In this document: positions 50,858 to 60,306 of the stretch, piece after piece
How positions within the stretch are numbered: position 1 is the first letter of the stretch
Layout: each line of letters begins with the position of its first letter
The notes under the pieces: generated by a model
What the model was told of the DNA's origin: nothing
What the model saw: only the letters and a program-made list of their open reading frames with translations
Database searches by the model: none
Source: Sphingomonadales bacterium
Lineage (GTDB): Bacteria > Pseudomonadota > Alphaproteobacteria > Sphingomonadales > Sphingomonadaceae
NCBI GenBank assembly: GCA_004173185.1
Contig: SEFZ01000014.1
Span: 1 to 64,000 of the forward strand
Direction of reading: 5' to 3'
DNA length: 64,000 nt
Program-made: the position numbers and the translations under genes

Positions 50858-51892
50858 TCAGACGGCTTCGCCGACGCGCAGCCAGTCGATGAACACATCA
50901 TGCGCGGCGCGATCCATTTCGCCCCGAGCGTTGACCCCCGATCCGACAGAGTTGCCGAGCGTCGATGGCCGAACATCCTGCGGCGAACATGCGAACCGCT
51001 TTTGGAACGCGCTCACAAGCTGCGCACGGTCGCGAAACCCGTGACGGAATGCGAGTTCGTCGATCGATCGCGAGGCACTCGTCGGCGCGCGCAAGGCGGC
51101 ATAGACCCGATCGAGACGGCGGTGTCGGACATAGGCCATGACGCCGCCCATCGGCTCGAATGCGCGATACAGGCTGCTGCGCGACACGCCGATCTTAACC
51201 GCGATATCGTCCACGCCCGCGGAACGCGACAAAGCGGCGGAATCAAACAGGTGCATTGCGCGCCTTCGTATCGTCCGCTGGATTGCATCGGAATGCGGGG
51301 GCGCGACGGCGCGGCCTTGGCCCAGAAACCTTTCAGCAATAACAAAGGTGGCTTCCACGGCGGCAATGCCTTCGTCGTCGGTCAATTCGTCCGCGACATC
51401 GGCAAGCGTGCCTAGGTGAGAGGCGATCAGCCGCGCGCCCGCGCTCTCGCCTGAAAGCGTCAGCCCATGAAAGCCGCGTCCCAGCAGCCAGGAGGGAAGA
51501 ACATGGCGCGGCACGACCAGATTGATGAGATCGACCGCGCTGGTCGTGGAGATGGAAGGCCGCGCCAGATCGCGGAACTGGATCGATCCGCCACCCGATC
51601 GTGCCGAGACGCCGTTAAAATCTCCCACGCCGTCCGAAAGGTTCACGGTGATGCTGACATGATCGAGGCCGGAGCGGCGCACAAGCTGCGCGTCCCGCAC
51701 GAATGTCTGCCCGACCGAGCGCCCGCGCCCAAGCACGCTGGCGCCGAAACGAACCACTTTCGTCAGGCTGGTGAAGCCGGTGCGCCCCTGGTTCGCAACG
51801 TCCCGCACGTCATACATATCGGCGAGCGACTCCCGATAGGTGTCGAACGCATCCTTCTGTCGCTCTGAGGAAACGGACCAGGCCAGGGTCAA
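50858..51892 (-). CDS. AraC-family transcriptional regulator
   Basis: A 344-residue regulator. The C-terminal DNA-binding part has two helix-turn-helix units: VDDIAVKIGVSRSSLYRAFEPMGGVMAYVRHRRLD and SIDELAFRHGFRDRAQLVSAFQKRFACSPQDVR. The N-terminal 200 residues form an AraC-binding-like domain with SITVNLSDGVGDFNG and RHVLPSWLLGRGF. No metabolic operon is directly beside it; the exported protein downstream on the same strand may be its target. It is the only recognisable transcription factor in the window. Confidence 0.9.
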   Translation of the reverse strand: MTLAWSVSSERQKDAFDTYRESLADMYDVRDVANQGRTGFTSLTKVVRFGASVLGRGRSVGQTFVRDAQLVRRSGLDHVSITVNLSDGVGDFNGVSARSGGGSIQFRDLARPSISTTSAVDLINLVVPRHVLPSWLLGRGFHGLTLSGESAGARLIASHLGTLADVADELTDDEGIAAVEATFVIAERFLGQGRAVAPPHSDAIQRTIRRRAMHLFDSAALSRSAGVDDIAVKIGVSRSSLYRAFEPMGGVMAYVRHRRLDRVYAALRAPTSASRSIDELAFRHGFRDRAQLVSAFQKRFACSPQDVRPSTLGNSVGSGVNARGEMDRAAHDVFIDWLRVGEAV

Positions 51893-52093
51893 GGGAAAGT
51901 GGGCAGTGATACGCTGTCGCTCCGCTGCGTTTTACGCAGGCCGCTATCTAGCAAATTGAACGATCGCAGTCATCCCGTTGAAAACATGACATATCGACAG
52001 TGTCGGAGCCACGCTTCATCGCAGTAAAACGGCGTCCGGATAAAGAATGCGCATGAGGGCCGGGTCGCAAGGGGCAGAACGCCTCACGGCAAT

Positions 52094-52127
52094 GCGACCG
52101 GCCAAAAAGAATTCTGGCCGGTCGCAC
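52094..52127. repeat. Perfect 11-bp inverted repeat (hairpin)
   Basis: TGCGACCGGCC and GGCCGGTCGCA flank a 12-base loop that contains AAAAAGAATTCT. It lies between the AraC gene and the stop of the exported protein gene at 52191, which reads towards it. The T-run needed for a terminator on the minus strand lies in the loop, so it is at best a weak terminator. The rest of the 300-base gap shows nothing else. Confidence 0.5.
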
Positions 52128-52190
52128 AGCTAATGGGGTGGGTCTTTGCGCGGGCTACCCATCATCCGCGACTTCGATATTCGCTAAAAC

Positions 52191-52826
52191 TCAGCCGGGG
52201 CGGCAGGCGCTGGTCGTCGTCCATTCGCGATCGCCATCGTCATACTCGATATAGATCGAGTCGCCGGTCCGGATCTGACCGATCCGCCCGGGGAAATACA
52301 TGCCGCTGCGCTTGAAATCGCACGACACGCGCTTGCCTACGGTCCAGCCCGCGCCACCACCGCGATTGCCGCCGCCATAATTGGGAGCAGGGGCCTGGCG
52401 CGGTGCGGCATATCCGCCGTTCATTTCCTTGTCGCAGTTGAGCCCGAACTGAAACTTGCCGCCGCGAACGCTCAATCCCGCCACCTTGGCCGGATAGCTG
52501 GCACCATTCATGTTGATGTTCACGGTGCCGTACCAGCGGACCGAAGGCTGGCCGGTTGTCTCGGCATAATAATGTACGCGCGTGCCCTCTGGAATGAAGA
52601 TCGGGTTGCGATATTGATCGAGGAGATCATGGACCGGCTTGCTGCCCGTCGCGTTGAACCAGCCGAACGTCTGCCACGCGCCGTTGCGCGGGATGGCGAT
52701 GAAATAGCGGACCGGAACCGGGCAGGAATTGAAGAATTGCAACTGGCGTTGCACCTGTGCTTCGGCTTCGGTCGGTGCCAACACCGTTGCCGCTGCTCCG
52801 ATGGCAGCCAAAATTGCAAGCTTCAT
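52191..52826 (-). CDS. Exported DUF1036-like protein with C-terminal Tudor/agenet-like domain
   Basis: A 211-residue protein with a signal peptide (MKLAILAAIGAAATVLAPTEAEA). The first domain (LQFFNSCPVPVRYFIAIPRNGAWQTFGWFNATG) resembles DUF1036, small periplasmic domains with a conserved W-x-T/S-x-GWF pattern. After a Pro/Gly linker, residues about 160-211 (WTVGKRVSCDFKRSG, IGQIRTGDSIYIEYDDGDREWT) look like a small Tudor/agenet barrel. The ATG at 52826 fits the signal peptide and has GGGGGA upstream. Function unknown. It is transcribed away from the btu operon. Confidence 0.6.
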   Translation of the reverse strand: MKLAILAAIGAAATVLAPTEAEAQVQRQLQFFNSCPVPVRYFIAIPRNGAWQTFGWFNATGSKPVHDLLDQYRNPIFIPEGTRVHYYAETTGQPSVRWYGTVNINMNGASYPAKVAGLSVRGGKFQFGLNCDKEMNGGYAAPRQAPAPNYGGGNRGGGAGWTVGKRVSCDFKRSGMYFPGRIGQIRTGDSIYIEYDDGDREWTTTSACRPG

Positions 52827-53018
52827 TGAATATCCCCCTGAAGACACAGCGTTCCCCGCGTGTGAATTGTGACGCCTCCAGTCTTAGCAGCGGCGGCTGC
52901 GCGCGCGTGTCCCAGATTTGGGATGAATGCGGCGCGCATTTTCGATCCTTGTCCGCCGAGCAGGCTTTCGCTGTTCCCCGTTGCGCAATGCAGCATGCGG
53001 GCCTAGAGGCCGCCGCGT

Positions 53019-53176
53019 GACAGGTTCCCCGGCAACGGGGATGAAAAGGGAACTCGGTTCGATACCGAGGCTGCCCCCGCAACTGTAACCGGTTAGCCGG
53101 CGCGCCATCATGCCACTGAGGGAAACTTCGGGAAGGCGGCACGCCAGCGGTGATCCGGGAGCCAGGAGACCTGCCC
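53019..53176 (+). ncRNA. Cobalamin riboswitch (AdoCbl class)
   Basis: GACAGGTTCC near 53019 pairs through CAGGT with ACCTG at 53169-53173 (stem P1). Inside are the conserved GCTGCCCCCGCAACTGTAA segment (53090-53108), the CATGCCACTG segment near 53110 and the B12 box AGCCAGGAGACCTGCC at 53160-53175. The aptamer ends about 130 bases before the btuB-type ATG; that leader contains complementary runs that could mask the ribosome site when cobalamin is bound. It should repress the four-gene uptake operon. Confidence 0.95.
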
Positions 53177-53307
53177 GTCACAGTCGATTCCTTTGCGCGG
53201 GCGGGGTGTACCGAGCGAACGAGGGGTGAAATCCCTTGTGTGAGCGACGCCGAACCGGGTCGCGCACGCCAATTTCGGCAAGTGGCCCAAGCTATGGGTG
53301 TCTTGTT

Positions 53308-55179
53308 ATGAAATCCAAATTCCTCCTCTGCGCGTCGGCGGCATTGCTGCCCGCATTCCCGGCATTCGCGCAGGACCGCGCCGATGACGACGACACGATC
53401 GTCGTTACCGCAACCGGCGTAGCGCAGCCGATCGATCAGGTCGGCCAGGCCGTCACCGTGATCGACGCCGATACGATCCGCACCCGCCAGGAAGTGAACG
53501 TCGCCGATCTGCTCGCGACGACGCCGGGCGTACGCTTCAGCCGCAACGGCACCACCGGCTCGGTCACCGGCATCTCGGTGCGCGGCGCCGAAACCAGCCA
53601 GACTCTCGTTTTGATCGATGGCGTGAAGGTCAACGATCCCAGCGCGATCGGCGACGGCTTCGATTTCGGCAATCTGCTGGTCGGCAATATCAACCGCATC
53701 GAAGTGCTGCGCGGATCGAACTCGGTGGCTTATGGCAGCCAGGCGATCGGTGGCGTGGTCAACGTGACCACCTCTACTCCGGTCGACGGCATCGCCGCCA
53801 ACGCATCGGCCGATTACGGCAATTCGAACACGGTCAACGGCAAGGCGAATATCGCTGCGGGCAGCGGCATGTTTTCCGGATCGGCCGGCATCTCTTATTT
53901 CGATACCGACGGCATCTCATCGGCAGCGCGCGCGTTCGGCGCGACCGAGAAGGACGGCTATCGCAACGTCACCGGCAATGCGAAGCTCAAGGTGGCGTTT
54001 ACTGATGCGATCAACCTCGATCTGCGCGGCTATTATATCGATGCCGATCTCGATCTCGACAGCTTCTTCGGCGCACCGGCCGACACGGCGGACGTCAGCA
54101 AGTCGCGGCAATATGTCGGCTATGCCGGGCTCAACGCCGGGCTGTTCGACGGTGTGCTGAACACCCGCGTTGCGCTCACCTATTTCAAGCACGAGCGCGA
54201 TTATTACTTCGTCCGCGGCACCGCGGCGGATTACGGCTATGAAGGCAAGACGCTGCGCTTCGAATATCAGGGCGTGCTCCAGCCGATCGAGCAGGCCAAG
54301 CTGATCTTCGGCTATGAGCATGAGAAGCCCGAATATGATTTCTTCGGCTTCGGATCGACCAGCACTGCCAAGGCGACGCTCGACAGCTTTTATGGCCTCG
54401 CAGTGGTCCAGCCAGTCACCGGCCTCTCGCTGACCGGTGGCGTGCGTCGTGACGAGCACAATCAGTTTGGCGGTGCGACCACGCTGGGTGCCAATGCGAA
54501 CTACTCGCCCAACCAGGGCGCGACCAATGTTCGCCTGAGCTATGGCGAGGGCTTCAAGGCGCCGTCGCTGTACCAGCTCTATGACAGCTTCAGCGGCAAT
54601 GCGGCGCTGCGCCCGGAGCGTTCGAAGAGCTACGACATCGGTGTCGACCAGAATTTCGGGCGTCAGTTCAGCGCGTCGGTCACCTTGTTCAAGCGCGATA
54701 CCCACAACCAGATCAATTATGACAACGCGACCTTCACCTACGGCAATATCGATCGCACCAAGACCAAGGGTGCCGAAGTGTCCTTTGCCCTGCGGCCGAC
54801 CGACGCGCTGAGCTTCACCGCGGCCTATTCGTACATCGACGCATTCGATCGTTCGGTGGGCTCGCCTAACAACGGCAAGCGCCTCGCGCGCCGCGCCGAG
54901 CATGCGGTGAGCGTTTCGGCGGATTATGACTGGGCATTCGGCCTTTCGACCGGCGTGACGCTCACGCATGTCGGCGACAGTTTCGACAATGCTTCGAACG
55001 CGCGTCGCCTGCCGGGCTATGCGCTGGCGGGTTTGCGTGCTTCGATGCCGATCGGCGAGCATGTGGAGGTCTATGGCCGCGTCGATAATCTGTTCGATGA
55101 GCAATACAGCACGGCCTATGGCTTCGACACCTATGGTCGCGCAGCATATGCCGGCGTGCGCGTGAAACTGGGTAAGTGA
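53308..55179 (+). CDS. btuB: TonB-dependent cobalamin receptor
   Basis: A 623-residue outer-membrane receptor. After a signal peptide (MKSKFLLCASAALLPAFPAFA) comes a TonB box DTIVVTATG, a plug domain with VADLLATTPGVRFSRNG, LVLIDGVKVNDP and IEVLRGSNSVAYGSQAIGGVVNV, and a beta-barrel ending ...GRAAYAGVRVKLGK with a C-terminal aromatic-rich strand region. The length is near that of E. coli BtuB (about 600). The cobalamin riboswitch directly upstream and the BtuFCD-like genes downstream set the substrate. The ATG at 53308 is the one in front of the signal peptide. Confidence 0.92.
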   Translation: MKSKFLLCASAALLPAFPAFAQDRADDDDTIVVTATGVAQPIDQVGQAVTVIDADTIRTRQEVNVADLLATTPGVRFSRNGTTGSVTGISVRGAETSQTLVLIDGVKVNDPSAIGDGFDFGNLLVGNINRIEVLRGSNSVAYGSQAIGGVVNVTTSTPVDGIAANASADYGNSNTVNGKANIAAGSGMFSGSAGISYFDTDGISSAARAFGATEKDGYRNVTGNAKLKVAFTDAINLDLRGYYIDADLDLDSFFGAPADTADVSKSRQYVGYAGLNAGLFDGVLNTRVALTYFKHERDYYFVRGTAADYGYEGKTLRFEYQGVLQPIEQAKLIFGYEHEKPEYDFFGFGSTSTAKATLDSFYGLAVVQPVTGLSLTGGVRRDEHNQFGGATTLGANANYSPNQGATNVRLSYGEGFKAPSLYQLYDSFSGNAALRPERSKSYDIGVDQNFGRQFSASVTLFKRDTHNQINYDNATFTYGNIDRTKTKGAEVSFALRPTDALSFTAAYSYIDAFDRSVGSPNNGKRLARRAEHAVSVSADYDWAFGLSTGVTLTHVGDSFDNASNARRLPGYALAGLRASMPIGEHVEVYGRVDNLFDEQYSTAYGFDTYGRAAYAGVRVKLGK

Positions 55180-56033
55180 ACCGGACGATCCTGCCGCCCG
55201 CTTTGGGCCTGCTGCCGTCTTTGGGGCTGGCGCTTGCACTTGCAGGCTGCGCCCAGCCGCAGGGCAAGGGCGGCGGCGGGATCGTCTCCACCAATCCATG
55301 TGCTGATGCGATGCTCGTCGAGCTGGTGCCGCCGGAGCGGATCGCTGCGATCAGCCATTATTCTCAGGATCCGGGGGCGACTTCGATTCCCCTCGATGTC
55401 GCCCGCCGTTTCCGCACCACGACCGGCAGCGCCGAAGAAGTGGTGATGATGCGCCCGGATCTGGTGGTGGCGAGCGCCTTCACCGCGCCTTCGACGCGCG
55501 AGGCTTATCGTCGCGCGGGCCTGAAGACCGTGTACCTCGATTCCCCCGTCACGATTGCGGCCAGCAAGGCGCAGATCACGGAGCTTGCCGGTGCGCTTGG
55601 CGAAGCCGGGGCAGGGGACGCGATGAACGCGCGGATCGATCAGGCAGTGACCGCCGCCAGGTGGAGCGGGCCGCAAGTCTCCGCGTTGATCTGGATCGGC
55701 GGTAATCTCGTCTCGGGCGGCGGAAACCTGCTCGATGAGATGATGACCGGAGCCGGCTTCTCCGATCACGCCGCGCATTATGGCCTGCAATTCACCGGCA
55801 CGCTGCCGATGGAGCACGTCATCGTGGATCCGCCCCGCGTGATGCTCGTTCCCGATCCGCCCGGCCGCATGGCGTCCTCGCGCGCAGCGCAACTACGCAG
55901 CCACGCCATTGCGCGGCTCGGCGGCAATGTGACCGAGGCGCATTTCTCGCGCGATCTCGTCAATTGCGGTGGCCCGGTGATCGCCAAGGCGGTGACGCGG
56001 CTCGCCGAAATCCGCCGGAGTGTCGGCCCATGA
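55176..56033 (+). CDS. btuF: Cobalamin-binding periplasmic lipoprotein (BtuF-like)
   Basis: A 285-residue substrate-binding protein of the class III (helical backbone) type. The lipobox LALAGC near residues 20-25 indicates a lipid anchor. The first lobe reads IVSTNPCADAMLVELVPPERIAAIS and the second ALIWIGGNLVSGGGNLLDEMM. The GTG start lies inside the receptor stop (GTGA). It delivers cobalamin to the permease that follows. Confidence 0.88.
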   Translation: MNRTILPPALGLLPSLGLALALAGCAQPQGKGGGGIVSTNPCADAMLVELVPPERIAAISHYSQDPGATSIPLDVARRFRTTTGSAEEVVMMRPDLVVASAFTAPSTREAYRRAGLKTVYLDSPVTIAASKAQITELAGALGEAGAGDAMNARIDQAVTAARWSGPQVSALIWIGGNLVSGGGNLLDEMMTGAGFSDHAAHYGLQFTGTLPMEHVIVDPPRVMLVPDPPGRMASSRAAQLRSHAIARLGGNVTEAHFSRDLVNCGGPVIAKAVTRLAEIRRSVGP

Positions 56034-57001
56034 AGCGTCTTCCTCTCAATCTCGCGCTCGCCGCACTTGTCGCGATCCTGTTCGTCGCTTCGCTGATGGC
56101 GGGTAAGGCGTGGGTGCCGTTCGGCATATGGTTCAGTGATGATCCCCGCTGGTGGATCGTCGCCGAACTGCGCCTGCCGCGCGCGATCCTCGGGCTGGGC
56201 GTAGGGGCCGCGCTCGGCCTCACCGGCGCGGTGCTACAGGGTTTCCTGCGTAACCCGCTCGCCGATCCCTCGGTGGTCGGCGTTTCGTCCTGCGCGGCTT
56301 TGGGTGCGGTGGCGTCGATCGTCCTGCTTTCCGCCAGCGCACCGCTGATTGTATTCGGCAGCGCGATGCTCGCGGCCGCCGGGGGCATGGCGCTGCTGGC
56401 GGGGCTGGCGTGGCGCTCGCAAAGCGCAGTCGCTTTCATCCTTGCGGGCACGGTGCTCGCAAGCCTTGCGGGCGCGCTCACCGCCTTCCTGATCTCGATT
56501 GCGCCCAATCCTTATGCGACCGCCGAGATCATCGACTGGATCATGGGATCGCTCACCGATCGCAGCTTCAGCGAAGTCCAGTTCGCCATGCCCTTCATCG
56601 CCATCGGCTGCGCGCTGCTGCTGTTTACCGGCCGAGCGCTAGATGGGCTGACCTTGGGCGAAGACGCCGCGCGCTCGCTCGGGATCCGCCTCCAGCGCAC
56701 CCAGATGCTGATCGTCCTCGGGGCGGGGCTGGCCGTCGGCGCGAGCGTCGCGGTGACCGGGGTGGTCGGGTTCGTCGGGCTGATCGTGCCGCATCTGCTC
56801 CGCCCGCTCACCGGCGCGCGGCCCTCGGCATTGCTGCTGCCCTCCGCGCTGGGTGGTGCGGTCCTCGTGCTGGCCGCGGACAGCCTTGTGCGGCTGGGGC
56901 CGGGCGCGACCGAAATCCGGCTTGGCGTCGCGATGGCGCTGCTCGGCACACCCTTCTTCTTTGCGCTGCTTATCAGGATGCGGAGGTCGGCATGGATCTG
57001 A
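56030..57001 (+). CDS. btuC: Cobalamin ABC transporter permease (FecCD family)
   Basis: A 323-residue permease with about ten membrane helices and the family segments LRLPRAILGLGVGAALGLTGAVLQGFLRNPLADPSVVGVSS, IIDWIMGSL, GFVGLIVPHLLRPLTG and LGTPFFFALL. It starts in an ATGA overlap with the lipoprotein gene and ends 10 bases inside the ATPase gene. Confidence 0.92.
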   Translation: MKRLPLNLALAALVAILFVASLMAGKAWVPFGIWFSDDPRWWIVAELRLPRAILGLGVGAALGLTGAVLQGFLRNPLADPSVVGVSSCAALGAVASIVLLSASAPLIVFGSAMLAAAGGMALLAGLAWRSQSAVAFILAGTVLASLAGALTAFLISIAPNPYATAEIIDWIMGSLTDRSFSEVQFAMPFIAIGCALLLFTGRALDGLTLGEDAARSLGIRLQRTQMLIVLGAGLAVGASVAVTGVVGFVGLIVPHLLRPLTGARPSALLLPSALGGAVLVLAADSLVRLGPGATEIRLGVAMALLGTPFFFALLIRMRRSAWI

Positions 57002-57759
57002 CCGTCACCAATCTCTCGGTCAGCCTCGGCGAGCGCCGGGTGCTGGAGGATGTCAGGGCCACCCTGCGCCCCGGCCGGGTCACCGCCATCCTCGGCCCCA
57101 ATGGCTCGGGCAAGACCAGTTTGGTCAAGGCGCTGGCGGGTCTGCTACCCGGCGACATCCGCCTCGGCGACCAGCGCATCGGTAAGATGGACCCGCGCCA
57201 GCGCGCCCGCGCGATCGGCTATCTCCCGCAAGACGGGGCGGTCCATTGGGACGTCACGGTCGAAAGCCTCGTCGCGCTCGGCCGCCTGCCGCATCGCGCG
57301 CCCTTCGCCGGTCTCTCGTCCGAAGATAGCGATGCAATCACCACTGCGATGGCCGCCACCGACAGCATGCAGTTTGCAGGCCGCCTCGTTGCCGAACTCT
57401 CCGGAGGCGAACGCGCTCGCGTGCTGCTCGCGCGCGTTCTCGCCGGGCAACCGCAATGGCTGCTCGCCGACGAACCGCTCGCCAGCCTCGATCCGGTGCA
57501 TCAGCTCGGCCTGCTCGATCAGCTTCGCACGCTGGCGGGGCAGGGGATGGGCGTGGTGATCGTCCTCCACGATCTGATCCAGGCCGCCCGCGCTGCCGAC
57601 GACATCCTCCTCCTCCGCGAAGGCCGCGTCGTTGCCTTCGGCCCCGCCGCCAAGGCGCTCTCGCCCGACAATCTTCGCGAGGCATTCGGCGTAGAGGTGC
57701 TGCGAATTCGTGACGAAGCGGGACGAATCCTCTCCGTGCCTATCGGCAGGAACCGCTGA
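56992..57759 (+). CDS. btuD: Cobalamin ABC transporter ATPase
   Basis: A 255-residue ABC ATPase: Walker A GPNGSGKTS, Q-loop LPQDGAVHW, signature ELSGGERARV, Walker B WLLADEPLASLD and switch histidine VLHDL. ATG 56992 is preceded by GGAGGTCGGC inside the permease gene. It is the last gene of the riboswitch-controlled operon. Confidence 0.92.
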   Translation: MDLTVTNLSVSLGERRVLEDVRATLRPGRVTAILGPNGSGKTSLVKALAGLLPGDIRLGDQRIGKMDPRQRARAIGYLPQDGAVHWDVTVESLVALGRLPHRAPFAGLSSEDSDAITTAMAATDSMQFAGRLVAELSGGERARVLLARVLAGQPQWLLADEPLASLDPVHQLGLLDQLRTLAGQGMGVVIVLHDLIQAARAADDILLLREGRVVAFGPAAKALSPDNLREAFGVEVLRIRDEAGRILSVPIGRNR

Positions 57760-57836
57760 CAGAGCGGTTTCGCTGTGCCAAAGTAATTTAATTACAAGCG
57801 CGAGTCGGCCCTGCCGGTGCGTGATAGGAGAGCGTT

Positions 57837-59336
57837 GTGCGTATTATCGACCATGTCATCGCAGGTGCATCGGGTGGTTCAGCCGCCCGCACGGGGGACG
57901 TTTACGATCCCAATACCGGTCAGGTTCAAGCCCGCGTAAATCTCGGCACCCAGGCCGATCTCGATCGCGCCGTCGCCGCCGCGCAGGCCGCGCAGCCCGA
58001 ATGGGCCGCCACCAATCCGCAGCGCCGGGCGCGCGTGATGTTCAACTTCAAGGCTTTGGTCGAGAAGCATATGGACGAGCTGGCGCATCTGCTCTCGTCC
58101 GAGCATGGCAAGGTCGTTGCCGATTCGAAGGGCGACATCCAGCGCGGCCTCGAAGTGATCGAGTTCGCCTGCGGCATCCCGCATGTCCTCAAGGGTGAGT
58201 ACACCCAGGGCGCAGGCCCCGGCATCGACGTGTATTCGATGCGCCAGCCGCTCGGCATCGGCGCGGGGATTACTCCGTTCAACTTCCCGGCGATGATCCC
58301 GCTCTGGATGAGCGGTGTCGCGATTGCGTGCGGCAACGCCTTCATCCTCAAGCCCAGCGAGCGCGATCCTTCGGTGCCGGTCCGCTTGGGTGAGCTCTTC
58401 CTCGAAGCCGGCCTGCCTGCGGGTATTTTTCAGGTCGTCCATGGCGACAAGGAAATGGTCGATGCGATCCTCGATCATCCGGCAATCGCCGCGATCAGCT
58501 TCGTCGGCAGCTCGGACATCGCGCATTATGTCTATCGTCGCGGTGTCGATGCCGGAAAGCGCGTTCAGGCGATGGGCGGCGCGAAGAACCACGGCATCGT
58601 CATGCCCGATGCCGATCTCGATCAGGTCGTCGCCGATCTCGCGGGCGCGGCATTCGGCTCGGCGGGCGAGCGCTGCATGGCGCTGCCGGTCGTGGTCCCG
58701 GTGGGCGACAAGACCGCCGACGCGCTGCGCGAACGCCTGATCCCCGCGATCGAAGCGTTGCGCGTCGGCGTCAGCACCGATGCGGAGGCGCATTACGGCC
58801 CGGTCGTGAACGCCGCGCACAAGCAGCGCGTCGAGAACTGGATCCAGACCGGCGTGGACGAAGGCGCAGAGCTGGTGGTCGATGGCCGCGGCTTCAAACT
58901 ACAGGGCCATGAAGAAGGCTTCTTCATCGGGCCGTCGCTGTTCGATCGCGTGACGACCGATATGGAGAGCTACAAGGAAGAGATTTTCGGCCCCGTGCTC
59001 CAGATGGTCCGCGCGCCCGACTTCGAGACGGCGCTGCGCCTCCCGAGCGAGCATCAGTACGGCAACGGCGTCGCGATCTTCACCCGCAACGGCCATGCCG
59101 CGCGCGAATTCGCGGCCCGCGTGAATGTCGGAATGGTCGGCATCAACGTGCCGATCCCGGTGCCGGTCGCGTACCACAGCTTCGGCGGCTGGAAGCGCTC
59201 GGCATTTGGCGACACCAACCAGCACGGCATGGAAGGCGTCCGCTTCTGGACCAAGGTCAAGACAATCACCCAGCGCTGGCCCGATGGCGGCGCAGGCGCG
59301 GGCGACAGCGCCTTCATCATCCCGACCATGGGGTAA
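57837..59336 (+). CDS. mmsA: CoA-acylating methylmalonate-semialdehyde dehydrogenase
   Basis: A 499-residue aldehyde dehydrogenase. GITPFNFPAMIPLWM and KPSERDPSVP match the MmsA group, the nucleophile is Cys280 in GSAGERCMALP, and PVAYHSFGGWKRSAFGD follows near the end. These enzymes turn methylmalonate semialdehyde into propionyl-CoA with NAD and CoA, the last step of valine breakdown. The GTG start has AGGAGAG upstream. The genes that follow supply the earlier steps of the same pathway. Confidence 0.95.
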   Translation: MRIIDHVIAGASGGSAARTGDVYDPNTGQVQARVNLGTQADLDRAVAAAQAAQPEWAATNPQRRARVMFNFKALVEKHMDELAHLLSSEHGKVVADSKGDIQRGLEVIEFACGIPHVLKGEYTQGAGPGIDVYSMRQPLGIGAGITPFNFPAMIPLWMSGVAIACGNAFILKPSERDPSVPVRLGELFLEAGLPAGIFQVVHGDKEMVDAILDHPAIAAISFVGSSDIAHYVYRRGVDAGKRVQAMGGAKNHGIVMPDADLDQVVADLAGAAFGSAGERCMALPVVVPVGDKTADALRERLIPAIEALRVGVSTDAEAHYGPVVNAAHKQRVENWIQTGVDEGAELVVDGRGFKLQGHEEGFFIGPSLFDRVTTDMESYKEEIFGPVLQMVRAPDFETALRLPSEHQYGNGVAIFTRNGHAAREFAARVNVGMVGINVPIPVPVAYHSFGGWKRSAFGDTNQHGMEGVRFWTKVKTITQRWPDGGAGAGDSAFIIPTMG

Positions 59337-59340
59337 TTGG

Positions 59341-60303
59341 ATGATCCGTCTGCTCCTCTTCATCGTCGCCCTGATGTTCGTGGTCCGCGCTGAGCCGATC
59401 ACGAACGCAGGCGCGGCTGCGGTGGAGCAACCCAAGAAGCTGATCGCGCTGAGCTTCGACGATATCCCCCGCGCGCACGGTGCGTTCCTGACACCGCAGG
59501 AGCGCGGCGAGCGGCTGATCGCGATCATGAAGGACAAGCAGGTCGATCAGGCGGCGTTCTTCCTCAATCCCGGCCAGCTCACCGAATATGGCGACACCAA
59601 GGGCGCGGGGCAGCGGATCCGCGATTATGTCGCGGCGGGGCATGTCCTCGCCAACCACAGCAACACCCATCCTCGGCTGGGCGGCACCAGCGCCGAGGTG
59701 TATCTCGCGAATATCGACACCGCCGAGGCGTGGCTCGCCAGGCAGCCGGGTCACCGCGCGTGGTTCCGCTATCCGTTTCTCGATGAGGGCGGCAAGGACA
59801 TGGCCAAGCGTGACGCGGTGCGCGCCGGGCTCAAGGCGCGCGGGCTGCTCAATGCCTATGTGACCGTCGATGGTTCGGACTGGAACATGGAGGATCAGGC
59901 GCTGCGGGCGAAAAAGGCCGGCAAGACGATCGACATGGATGCGCTGCGCGATCTCTATGTCGAAACCCACGTCCAGTCCGCCGATTTCTCCGATGCGCTG
60001 ATGGTCCGCACTTTGGGCCGCAGCCCGGCGCACATGCTGCTCCTCCACGAGACCGACATGGCCGCTTTGTTCCTCGGCGACCTGATCGATGCGCTGCGGG
60101 CGGATGGCTGGGAGATCATCTCCGCCGACGGTGCCTTCGCCGATCCGATCTATCGTCTCGCGCCCAACACGCCCTTCGCCGCCGGCACGCTGACCGAAGC
60201 GCTGGCGTGGGAGAAAGGCATCAAGGGCGCGCGTTGGTACGACCGCAACAACACCGATGTCGCCAACCGGCTCTTCGCCGAGCGCGTTCTCCACGAGAAG
60301 TAA
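59341..60303 (+). CDS. Exported polysaccharide deacetylase (NodB homology)
   Basis: A 320-residue protein with an N-terminal hydrophobic signal segment (MIRLLLFIVALMFVVRA). The NodB domain shows IALSFDDIP (catalytic base and metal aspartate), HVLANHSNTHPRLG (metal histidines) and WFRYPFLDEGG. It removes acetyl groups from a surface or cell-wall polysaccharide in the periplasm. It sits 4 bases after mmsA and 3 before the acyl-CoA dehydrogenase, so it must be co-transcribed with valine-degradation genes, though no functional link is evident. Confidence 0.85.
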   Translation: MIRLLLFIVALMFVVRAEPITNAGAAAVEQPKKLIALSFDDIPRAHGAFLTPQERGERLIAIMKDKQVDQAAFFLNPGQLTEYGDTKGAGQRIRDYVAAGHVLANHSNTHPRLGGTSAEVYLANIDTAEAWLARQPGHRAWFRYPFLDEGGKDMAKRDAVRAGLKARGLLNAYVTVDGSDWNMEDQALRAKKAGKTIDMDALRDLYVETHVQSADFSDALMVRTLGRSPAHMLLLHETDMAALFLGDLIDALRADGWEIISADGAFADPIYRLAPNTPFAAGTLTEALAWEKGIKGARWYDRNNTDVANRLFAERVLHEK

Positions 60304-60306
60304 CCA

